A stretch of 64,000 nt of DNA, taken from an uncultured Collinsella sp. (GTDB lineage: Bacteria > Actinomycetota > Coriobacteriia > Coriobacteriales > Coriobacteriaceae). The first letter of the stretch is position 1. The number at the start of each line of letters is the position of its first letter. Under the pieces are notes generated by a model, which worked only from the letters and a program-made list of their open reading frames with translations, searched no databases and was not told where the DNA came from. The stretch covers positions 1-64,000 of the forward strand of contig CAAEEB010000089.1 of NCBI GenBank assembly GCA_900754745.1, written 5' to 3'. Both the position numbers and the translations under genes were made by a program. This document shows positions 51,757 to 58,708 of the stretch, piece after piece.

Positions 51757-52152
51757 ATGTCGGAAGCAACTAGGACTCGCACGCATGCGCCCGAGGTTAG
51801 GCAGCGTGCCGTCGAGATCCTCCAAGAGGGGGTCGGTCACCGCGCCCTCGCCGCAAAGCTTGGCATTCCCCAGGCCACGGCTCGTCAGTGGGCCCGCGCA
51901 TATGCCGTGGGCGGCGCCGACGCCGTGCTCAACGCGGGCGCTCGCCATCACACCTATTCGTACGACGTCAAGCTCGCCGTGGTAAAGGATCGCCTGGAAA
52001 ACGGCCTGACGGTTCGCGAAGCCATGATTAAGCACAAGATTCCCAGCGAGTCTTCGGTCAAGGCCTGGTGTCGCCAGTATCGCGATGGCGGCGCCGACGC
52101 GCTTATCGATAAGCCGCGCGGTCGCAAGCCGCGCGTTAAACAGGCAGAGTAG
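51757..52152 (+). CDS. small protein with two transposase-type (IS3 OrfA-like) helix-turn-helix motifs
   Basis: A 131-residue basic protein with two HTH segments. The first is PEVRQRAVEILQEGVGHRAL with AAKLGIPQATARQWARAY. The second is TYSYDVKLAVVKDRLENGLT with MIKHKIPSESSVKAWCRQY. A Lys/Arg-rich tail follows. Such domains occur in IS3/IS630 OrfA proteins, but there is no OrfB, inverted repeat or transposase core here. It thus seems a domesticated DNA-binding protein or a stranded transposon piece. The ATG at 51757 or GTG at 51748 may be the start. It lies just upstream of the ech operon in the same direction, but a terminator separates them. Confidence 0.65.
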   Translation: MSEATRTRTHAPEVRQRAVEILQEGVGHRALAAKLGIPQATARQWARAYAVGGADAVLNAGARHHTYSYDVKLAVVKDRLENGLTVREAMIKHKIPSESSVKAWCRQYRDGGADALIDKPRGRKPRVKQAE

Positions 52153-52160
52153 CAAGAGGG

Positions 52161-52184
52161 TGCGCCCACAGGGGCGCATTTTTC
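52161..52184 (+). terminator. terminator after the HTH gene
   Basis: TGCGCCC (52161-52167) pairs with GGGCGCA (52172-52178) and is followed by TTTTT. Confidence 0.85.
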
Positions 52185-52328
52185 TTGCCGCCCCACTGCT
52201 CCAAAGCGGACGTGCCCTTGCCCCGTACGCCTAAAACTCCCCAGTTGACCGAAAACCTGCCGCCGTTGCTCCTCAATTGAGCTATAACGTTAAACAATTG
52301 CAGCGTTTTTGCATGGGGGAGTGATGGT

Positions 52329-55211
52329 ATGACGCTACTGTATTTCCTTACCCTGTTTCCGCTGGTACCGGCGCTGGGCATGCTGCTTGCGCGCGGTGAC
52401 CGCGCCCGCGATGCGGTGGGGCTCATAGGTTCCGGCATTATTATGGCGGTGACAGTTGTAGTCGCCGTCATGTTTTTTGTCACGGGTCCGCAGAGCTTTG
52501 AGGTTGCCCCCGGCACCTCGCATGTGCTCTCGATCATCAGCTCCGTCATCGACGTAATTCTGTGCGCCGTTATCCTGTACAACGCGTACAAATATAGGAA
52601 CGCGCTTACCGGTGTGCTCGGCGTAGTACAGCTAGTGGGCTCCGTTGCCTTTGCAGCCATGACGCTGCCCGCGGCCGAAGCCGTCACGGCAACGCCGCTC
52701 TACCTGGACTACATGAGCGTGATCATGGTCCTTGCCGTCGGCATTGTCGGCAGCCTAATCTGCGTGTATGCCTTGGGCTACATGAAGGACTTCCAGGCCC
52801 ATGACGAGCACGAGGCCGCGCTGTGCGGGCAGACCGCACCCGACCGACGTCCGCAGTTCCTGGCGCTTATGTTCCTGTTCCTCTCGGCCATGTTCGTCAT
52901 CGTGACGAGCGACAACCTTGAGTGGCTGTTCTGCGGCTGGGAAATCACCACCGTGTGCTCGTTCCTTATGATTGGCTACACGCGCACGCCCGAGGCCATC
53001 AAGAACGCCTTCACCCAGATCATCCTCAACATGCTGGGCGGCATCGCGTTTTTGGCCGGACTCATATACCTGCACGTTAACAGCATGCCGCTGACCATCT
53101 CGGGCATGATCGAGCTTTCCGGCGCCGGAACCGCGCAGTCCGCGCTGCTGGTGATGCCGGTCATCCTGCTGTCGCTCGCCGCACTCACCAAGGCCGCACA
53201 GATGCCGTTCCATACTTGGCTGCTGGGTGCCATGGTTGCCCCCACGCCCACGAGCGCCCTGCTGCACTCGTCAACCATGGTCAAAGCCGGCGTGTTCCTG
53301 ATGGTCAAGCTGAGCCCGCTCTATGCCATCTATCCCGTGACTGGCTTTATGGTCACGAGTGTGGGTGCCATCACGTTTTTGCTCGCTGCCCTCATGGCCA
53401 TCTCGCAGAGCAACGCCAAACGCGTGCTCGCGTACTCCACCATTTCCAACTTGGGCCTCATCAGTGCCTGCCTGGGTGTCGGCGCGCCCGAGGCCGTGTG
53501 GGCCGCCATCTTCCTGATCCTGTTCCACACGGTGGCAAAGTCGCTGCTGTTCCTGTGCGTGGGCACGGCCGAGCATCATATCGGCAGCCGCAATATCGAG
53601 GACATGGACGGTATGTTCAGCCGCATGCCGCACCTGACGCGCCTGATGATGCTGGGCATCATGGGTATGTTCGTCGCGCCGTTTGGCATGCTCGTGTCCA
53701 AGTGGGGCGCCCTGGTGGCGTTCGCGCAGACCGGCAACGTGCTCATGATCATGGTGCTGGCCTTTGGCTCGGCCGCGACGTTTTACTTCTGGGGCAAGTG
53801 GCTTGCCAAGCTTTCGGGCGTCGACCCCACGGCTCAAAACGTTGAGGTCAATGTCCATAAGACCGAATGGATGGCGCTCAACACCATCGCCGCGCTGCTG
53901 ATTCTGTGCTGCGTGGCGTTCCCGGTTATCTCGAGCGGTCTGGTGTCGCCTTACTTGGCCATGGTGTTTGGCCGCGTGCCGTACGTTATTGGCAAGGACG
54001 CCATGTATCTGATGGTGGTTATCGTGGCGTTTATCGCCGTGGTGCTGCTGACTTCATTCCGCGTGAGCAATAAGCCGCACGTCAACGTGTACCTTTCGGG
54101 CGTGGGAACCGACAAATATCGCCATTTCCGCGGCTCGATGGGACACGAGGTGAAGGCCGAAAAGCGCAATTGGTACTCGGAGGACGCCCTTGGCGAGAAG
54201 CGTATTAGCCCCGCGGGTAGCGTCGTGTGCTGCAGCATTATCTTGTTTGCGCTGCTGTGTTGCGCGTGGATTGGGCCCGAGCGGCTTGCCATGAGTGCGC
54301 CCTCGGTGCTGCGCGGCAAGTATTTCGAAGGTTCGGGCGTCGTGGGCATCTTTATTGGTACCGTGGTGTTTGCCCTGCTGGCGCCGCTTTTGGGCGGCCT
54401 GATCGACGGTCTTGACCGCAAGCTGTCCGCTCGCATGCAGGGCCGCGTGGGCCCGCGCCTGCTGCAGCCCTTCTACGACGTTGCCAAGCTGCTGCGCAAG
54501 GCCCCCGCCAGCGTAAACACCATGGACGATACCTATATGGCGTGCGCGCTCATCTTTACCGTGGTGGGCGGCGGCATCTTTGTGTCGGGCTCCAACACGC
54601 TGCTGTGCGCTTTTATGGTTACCCTCGCTGCAATCTTTGTGGTGCTGGCGTCCGCCTCGACGCAAAGCCCGTTTGCCCAGGTCGGCGCCGACCGCGAGCT
54701 GCTGCAGGTTATGAGTTACGAGCCCGCCGTTTTGCTGATGAGCGTGGGCCTGTACCTTGCTACCGATAGCTTCGATTCCATCGCCGTGACGGGGCAGTCG
54801 GCCCCCATCATCGTGTACAGCGCGCCCATTTTCCTCGCGCTGCTCGCGGTGCTTACCATCAAGCTGCGCAAGTCTCCGTTCGATCTTTCGTACTCGCATC
54901 ACGCGCATCAGGAGATCGTCCAGGGCGTCGCCACCGAGATGAGCGGCGGCACGCTGGCCAAGATGACCCTTATGCACTGGTGCGAGACCGTGCTGTTTTT
55001 GATGTGGGTGGGCATGTTCTTTGTTTGGGACAACCCGGTGAGCTGGGTCGTAGCCCTGGTCGTGATGGCTGCGACGTATTTTGTCGAGGTGTTGATCGAC
55101 AACACCTTCGCACGCAGCACCTGGCGCAGCTGCTTTAGGCTCGGATGGGGCGTGGCGCTGGTGTTTGGCCTGCTCAACCTTATGCCCATCCTCGTCGACG
55201 TATTTATTTAG
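52329..55211 (+). CDS. echAB: fused EchA-EchB membrane subunits of energy-converting hydrogenase
   Basis: A 960-residue membrane protein that joins two Ech subunits. Residues 1-about 600 match the NuoL/EchA antiporter-like subunit: TSDNLEWLFCGWEITTVCSF, TKAAQMPFHTWLLGAMVAPT (proton-path Lys and the HTWL motif), SALLHSSTMVKAGVFLM and AISQSNAKRVLAYSTISNLG. From about 625 the EchB/NuoH-like part follows, with LDRKLSARMQGRVGPRLLQP, the acidic loop SFDSIA and LRKSPFDLSYSHHAHQEIV. In most organisms echA and echB are separate. Together they pump H+ or Na+ on ferredoxin oxidation. ATG 52329 has GGGGGAG upstream. First gene of the ech operon. Confidence 0.93.
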   Translation: MTLLYFLTLFPLVPALGMLLARGDRARDAVGLIGSGIIMAVTVVVAVMFFVTGPQSFEVAPGTSHVLSIISSVIDVILCAVILYNAYKYRNALTGVLGVVQLVGSVAFAAMTLPAAEAVTATPLYLDYMSVIMVLAVGIVGSLICVYALGYMKDFQAHDEHEAALCGQTAPDRRPQFLALMFLFLSAMFVIVTSDNLEWLFCGWEITTVCSFLMIGYTRTPEAIKNAFTQIILNMLGGIAFLAGLIYLHVNSMPLTISGMIELSGAGTAQSALLVMPVILLSLAALTKAAQMPFHTWLLGAMVAPTPTSALLHSSTMVKAGVFLMVKLSPLYAIYPVTGFMVTSVGAITFLLAALMAISQSNAKRVLAYSTISNLGLISACLGVGAPEAVWAAIFLILFHTVAKSLLFLCVGTAEHHIGSRNIEDMDGMFSRMPHLTRLMMLGIMGMFVAPFGMLVSKWGALVAFAQTGNVLMIMVLAFGSAATFYFWGKWLAKLSGVDPTAQNVEVNVHKTEWMALNTIAALLILCCVAFPVISSGLVSPYLAMVFGRVPYVIGKDAMYLMVVIVAFIAVVLLTSFRVSNKPHVNVYLSGVGTDKYRHFRGSMGHEVKAEKRNWYSEDALGEKRISPAGSVVCCSIILFALLCCAWIGPERLAMSAPSVLRGKYFEGSGVVGIFIGTVVFALLAPLLGGLIDGLDRKLSARMQGRVGPRLLQPFYDVAKLLRKAPASVNTMDDTYMACALIFTVVGGGIFVSGSNTLLCAFMVTLAAIFVVLASASTQSPFAQVGADRELLQVMSYEPAVLLMSVGLYLATDSFDSIAVTGQSAPIIVYSAPIFLALLAVLTIKLRKSPFDLSYSHHAHQEIVQGVATEMSGGTLAKMTLMHWCETVLFLMWVGMFFVWDNPVSWVVALVVMAATYFVEVLIDNTFARSTWRSCFRLGWGVALVFGLLNLMPILVDVFI

Positions 55212-55223
55212 GAGGCGGCATCC

Positions 55224-55826
55224 ATGGATCATAAAATGTCGCGCTCGCCGTGGGTTATTCATTACGACGGCTCGAGCTGCAACGGATGCGATATCGAGGT
55301 GCTGGCCTCGCTCACGCCACTGTTCGATGCGGAGCGTTTTGGCGTGGTCAACACCGGCAACCCCAAGCATGCGGATATCTTTTTGGTGACGGGGTCGGTC
55401 AATGCCCAGAACCTGCCCGTCGTGCGCCAGATTTACAACCAGATGCTCGAGCCCAAATGCGTGGTGGCGTGCGGCATTTGCGCGTGTTCGGGCGGCGTGT
55501 TCCGCGATGCCTATAACGTGATCGGCGGCGTGGACCGCGCGATTCCCGTGGACGTGTACGCGCCCGGGTGCGCCATTCGCCCCGAGACCGTGATCGATGC
55601 CATCGTGGAGGCGTGCGGCATCCTGGACCAGAAGGAGGCCGTGATGCGTGCTGGCGGTGACCCGCTTACCGTGGGCGGCGCCGCAACCTGGGACGGTGGC
55701 GTTGAGCTGGGCGAGGACGGGTTTGTGGCAGCGGGGGTCGGCGACGCCCCTGCCGGGACGCCCGCCGCACCCGCCGCTGGCGACGCACCCGCTGGGACGC
55801 CAGCCGCTGCAAAGGAGGCCGAGTAA
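55224..55826 (+). CDS. echC: EchC, [4Fe-4S] small subunit of Ech hydrogenase
   Basis: A 200-residue NuoB-like small subunit. Cluster ligands: Cys pair in SSCNGCDIEVL, Cys in VACGICACSGG, and Cys in YAPGCAIRPE; these bind the proximal cluster next to the NiFe site. A low-complexity tail of two near-identical GDAPAGTPAA repeats (last 30 residues) is not usual for EchC. Its stop overlaps the echD start by one base (TAATG). Confidence 0.93.
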   Translation: MDHKMSRSPWVIHYDGSSCNGCDIEVLASLTPLFDAERFGVVNTGNPKHADIFLVTGSVNAQNLPVVRQIYNQMLEPKCVVACGICACSGGVFRDAYNVIGGVDRAIPVDVYAPGCAIRPETVIDAIVEACGILDQKEAVMRAGGDPLTVGGAATWDGGVELGEDGFVAAGVGDAPAGTPAAPAAGDAPAGTPAAAKEAE

Positions 55827-56536
55827 TGCAAAAGGCAATCTATACCACCGTCGGGATCGACGAACTCCTGTCGCATGTCCAGGCGCTCAAGGGCGTCGGC
55901 GCGCGCTTTGTGCAGATGCATGCCGAGCGCAACGTGGACGACGGCACGTATCGGCTGGTCTATACGTTTATCGACGTTCGTGCTGCTCAGGAGCATATTG
56001 CGCAGGACGGTAGCTATGCGATCGAGAATCTGGTGGTCGAGGGTATCGACCAGTACCAGGAGATTCCGTCCATTAGCTCGTACTATCCGGCGGTATTTCC
56101 GTTTGAAAATGAGGCGCACGACCTGTTCGGGCTTGCCATCACCGACATGCAGATTGACTTTAAGGGCTTTTTCTACCAGGTCTCGACTGCCGAGCCCATG
56201 AGCGTTATCACGCCCGAGGTGAAGGCTGCGCGCGAGAAGGCCATGAAGGTCCGCGCGGCTGCCGAGGCCAAGGCGCGCAAGGCTGCGGCCGAGAAGGCCG
56301 CCGCGGCTGCTGCAGGGGAGGGCGCTGCGAGCGCCGGCGATGCCGCAGGCGCCGCCGCTCAGCCTGCTGCGGCTGCCGGCTCCGATGCCCAGCATGACGA
56401 GGCTGCCGCCAAGGCCGCGCTCAAGGCTGCCGAGCTGGAAGCAAAGCTCGCCGCCATGGATCCCGAGAAAGCGGCCAAGGTCCGCGCGGCGCTTGCCGCC
56501 AAGGCCGCCCGCGACAAGCAGAAAAAGGAGGCGTAA
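55826..56536 (+). CDS. echD: EchD, NuoC-like subunit with a long Ala/Lys-rich tail
   Basis: A 236-residue protein. Residues 1-about 130 match the NuoC/EchD subunit (PSISSYYPAVFPFENEAHDL and FGLAITDMQIDFKGFFYQ). The remaining hundred residues are an Ala/Lys/Glu-rich, helical tail starting AAREKAMKVRAAAEAKARKA. Such tails are not found in reference EchD proteins and may form a coiled coil or be a flexible tether. Part of the ech operon. Confidence 0.9.
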   Translation: MQKAIYTTVGIDELLSHVQALKGVGARFVQMHAERNVDDGTYRLVYTFIDVRAAQEHIAQDGSYAIENLVVEGIDQYQEIPSISSYYPAVFPFENEAHDLFGLAITDMQIDFKGFFYQVSTAEPMSVITPEVKAAREKAMKVRAAAEAKARKAAAEKAAAAAAGEGAASAGDAAGAAAQPAAAAGSDAQHDEAAAKAALKAAELEAKLAAMDPEKAAKVRAALAAKAARDKQKKEA

Positions 56537-56541
56537 GGTCC

Positions 56542-57630
56542 ATGGCACATCGCTCCGTTATTCCGTTTGGCCCGCAACACCCGGTGCTGCCCGAGCCGCT
56601 TCATCTGGACCTGGTGATCGAGGACGACCGCGTCATCGAGGCAATTCCGCAGATCGGCTTTGTGCACCGCGGACTCGAGAAGCTCACCGAAAAGCGTGAC
56701 ATGCACCAGTTTGGTTACATCGCCGAGCGCATCTGCGGCATCTGCGCCGTGGGCCACAGCTGCGGCTATGCCAGCGCCTGCGAGCGCATGCTCGACATCG
56801 AGGTGCCCGGCCGCGTGCAGTATATCCGCACCATTTTGCATGAGCTTTCGCGCATTCACTCGCACCTGCTGTGGCTGGGCCTGCTCGCCGATGCCTTTGG
56901 CTTCGAGGCGCTGTTCTATCGTTCGTGGACCCTGCGCGAGCAGATTCTCAAGATCTTCGAGAGCACCTGCGGCGGCCGCGTGATCCTTTCGATCAACGAG
57001 ATCGGCGGCCTTAAGCACGACATCGAGGACTCCGAGCTGGCGGGTATTGTCCAGACGCTCGATGCCATGCGTCCCGACTACGAGGCCCTGGTGCATACGT
57101 TTTTGGACGACAATAGCTGCGGCGAGCGCCTGCATGGCGTGGGCGTGATCAGCAAGAAGGATGCGCTGGAGCTTTCGATGGTCGGCCCGTTCGGCCGCGC
57201 CTCGGGCGTGGACTACGACGTGCGCATGTTTGGCGACGGTGCCTATGCGGATCTGGCCGCGTTTGAGCCTATCGTTGCTAGCGATGGCGACTGCTATGCC
57301 CGCTGCCAGGTGCGTTGTGCCGAGGTCACGCAGGCCATGGACATCATCAAGGAGCTTGTGGGCAAGATCCCGCACGACGGTATCGGTGGGCGCACCAAGC
57401 TCACGCCGGCCGACGGCGCGCGCGGCGAGGTTGTGATTGAGCAGCCGCGCGGCGAGGCGTATTACTATGTGCGCGGCAACGGCACCAAGAACCTGGACCG
57501 TTTTCGCGTGCGCACGCCGACGTCGCAGAACCTGGCAGGTCTGACGCATGCGCTGCAGGGCGTGCTCCTTGCCAACGTGCCCATGATTATCCTGACCATC
57601 GACCCCTGCATTAGCTGCACGGAAAGGTAG
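56542..57630 (+). CDS. echE: EchE, [NiFe] large subunit of Ech hydrogenase
   Basis: A 362-residue catalytic subunit. Both Ni-binding CxxC pairs are present: Cys65/Cys68 in RICGICAVGHS and Cys356/Cys359 in DPCISCTER at the C-terminus. This is what distinguishes it from NuoD of complex I. The protein ends three residues after the last Cys, so no C-terminal peptide remains to be cleaved. Other features: QIGFVHRGLEKLTEKRDMHQ and RIHSHLLWLGLLAD. It reduces protons to H2 with electrons from EchF. Start ATG 56542, five bases after echD. Confidence 0.95.
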   Translation: MAHRSVIPFGPQHPVLPEPLHLDLVIEDDRVIEAIPQIGFVHRGLEKLTEKRDMHQFGYIAERICGICAVGHSCGYASACERMLDIEVPGRVQYIRTILHELSRIHSHLLWLGLLADAFGFEALFYRSWTLREQILKIFESTCGGRVILSINEIGGLKHDIEDSELAGIVQTLDAMRPDYEALVHTFLDDNSCGERLHGVGVISKKDALELSMVGPFGRASGVDYDVRMFGDGAYADLAAFEPIVASDGDCYARCQVRCAEVTQAMDIIKELVGKIPHDGIGGRTKLTPADGARGEVVIEQPRGEAYYYVRGNGTKNLDRFRVRTPTSQNLAGLTHALQGVLLANVPMIILTIDPCISCTER

Positions 57631-57637
57631 GCGCGGC

Positions 57638-57979
57638 ATGAGTTTACTGACATTTGCCAAGACGGCCTTGGGTTCTATGGTCAAGCAGCCGGTCACGGTG
57701 TGCTATCCGCAGGAGAAGCTGACGGCGCCCGAGCGCTTGCGCGGGCATATCGTCAATGACATGGATGTGTGCATCTGCTGCGGCATGTGCGCACGTCGCT
57801 GCCCGGCGGGCGCGCTCGCGGTCGATCGCAAGGGTGGGACGTGGTCGATCGACCCGTACGCCTGTGTGGTGTGCGGCGAGTGCATCGAGAGCTGCCCCAA
57901 ACACTGCCTGACTATGGACACCGCTCGTACTCCAGTTGCGGCGAACAAGACTCCCACGGTAGAAACCAAGCCGGAATAG
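57638..57979 (+). CDS. echF: EchF, 2x[4Fe-4S] ferredoxin-like subunit of Ech hydrogenase
   Basis: A 113-residue electron-entry subunit, NuoI-like. Two cluster motifs: CICCGMCARRCPAGAL and CVVCGECIESCPKHCL. It passes electrons from ferredoxin to EchC. Last gene of the operon; no hypABCDEF maturation genes follow, so these must lie elsewhere. Confidence 0.94.
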   Translation: MSLLTFAKTALGSMVKQPVTVCYPQEKLTAPERLRGHIVNDMDVCICCGMCARRCPAGALAVDRKGGTWSIDPYACVVCGECIESCPKHCLTMDTARTPVAANKTPTVETKPE

Positions 57980-58011
57980 CTCTGGAATGGGGCTGGTATA
58001 GCGCTGGAATG

Positions 58012-58045
58012 GGGGCCGGCGAGGCAAAAATGCCCCGCCGGCCCC
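58012..58045 (+). terminator. GC hairpin after the ech operon
   Basis: GGGGCCGGC (58012-58020) pairs perfectly with GCCGGCCCC (58037-58045), with an inner stem. No T-run. Just before it, CTGGAATGGGG is directly repeated (57982 and 58004). Confidence 0.45.
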
Positions 58046-58076
58046 GCGCTTAAACGCGCGGTTGTACCGCCACGAA

Positions 58077-58230
58077 CAAAACCATGCCGGATTACGGGGC
58101 TGGATAGCGAACCTCCGACCATACAGAAAATTGCAAAAACAAAACCGCAGGTAGATAGCCTGCCGTTTTTCAAAAAATGAAGGTATGGATGAGGTCCCCG
58201 ACTTTAGCCCCGTAATCCGGCATAGTTTTG
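58077..58230. repeat. modular palindrome, copy 2 (154 bp)
   Basis: Outer arms 58077-58101 and 58206-58230 (25 bp, one mismatch) are homologous to those of copy 1 at 38066. Next come ACCTCCGACCATAC/GTATGGATGAGGT (58110-58123/58183-58195) and a core hairpin with GCAGGTAGA and GCCTGC at about 58140-58170. Confidence 0.88.
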
Positions 58231-58263
58231 AAATGACACCATATCAGTACCAGCCCCTGAACT

Positions 58264-58296
58264 CCCGTGGACAGAGGGAAACGGACCATTTTGGCC
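58264..58296 (+). repeat. companion motif, degenerate copy
   Basis: CCCGTGGACAGAGGGAAACG, followed by GACCATTTTGGCC, is a decayed version of the motif at 58496-58534 in the same orientation and spacing after palindrome 2. Confidence 0.55.
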
Positions 58297-58327
58297 TTGC
58301 GAGGGCTGCCGCGTGACCCGTCTGCCA

Positions 58328-58478
58328 CGAAATGGGCCCATCTACTACGTTTAAGCCGCTACCCTCAACCATGGCGAAAACGCAAAAACAAAACTGCAGG
58401 TAGAACGCCTGCGATTTTTCATGAAAAGCGGCTATGGTCGGGGGTATCGATTCAAACGTAGTAGATGGGCCGATTTCG
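58328..58478. repeat. modular palindrome, copy 3 (151 bp)
   Basis: Outer arms 58328-58352 and 58454-58478 (25 bp, one mismatch) are unrelated to those of copies 1 and 2 (CCCATCTACTACGTTT here). The core (TGCAGGTAGAACGCCTGC at about 58394-58412) is the same as in the other copies. Confidence 0.88.
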
Positions 58479-58495
58479 TAGCGAGCACCACCAAT

Positions 58496-58534
58496 TGATC
58501 CCCCGGAGACGGAGGAAAACGGATCATTTTGGCC
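58496..58534 (+). repeat. companion motif, full copy
   Basis: 25 bases identical (inverse) to 38275-38299, then CGGATCATTTTGGCC. Placed 17 bp after palindrome 3. Confidence 0.75.
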
Positions 58535-58589
58535 TGTCGGCTCCGAGCCGCACCCGTTTTCCTGCGAAAACCCTCGTGTCTCAACTTTG

Positions 58590-58607
58590 GTGAGACATTT
58601 GTCTCAC
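58590..58607. promoter_or_regulatory. 8-bp-arm palindrome, possible operator
   Basis: GTGAGACA-TT-TGTCTCAC, about 100 bp before the adhesin start. A half-site GTGTCTCA lies at 58576. It could bind a dimeric repressor of the adhesin gene. Confidence 0.45.
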
Positions 58608-58708
58608 GCCCAAAATCAAATCTGGAACGTGTGTCACCTGCCCTAATTGTGTTTCATTCCGTAACTTTAGGCTGATGCAAGGTCTGAGACCGCGAGAAGG
58701 GAGACGCG

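Noticed and set aside
51757..52152. Complete IS3-type insertion sequence
   Set aside because: Only an OrfA-like HTH protein is present; no DDE transposase frame and no terminal inverted repeats flank it.
52329..57979. Respiratory complex I (nuo)
   Set aside because: The large subunit keeps both Ni-binding CxxC pairs, and no nuoE, nuoF or nuoG is present; the gene order is that of Ech hydrogenase.
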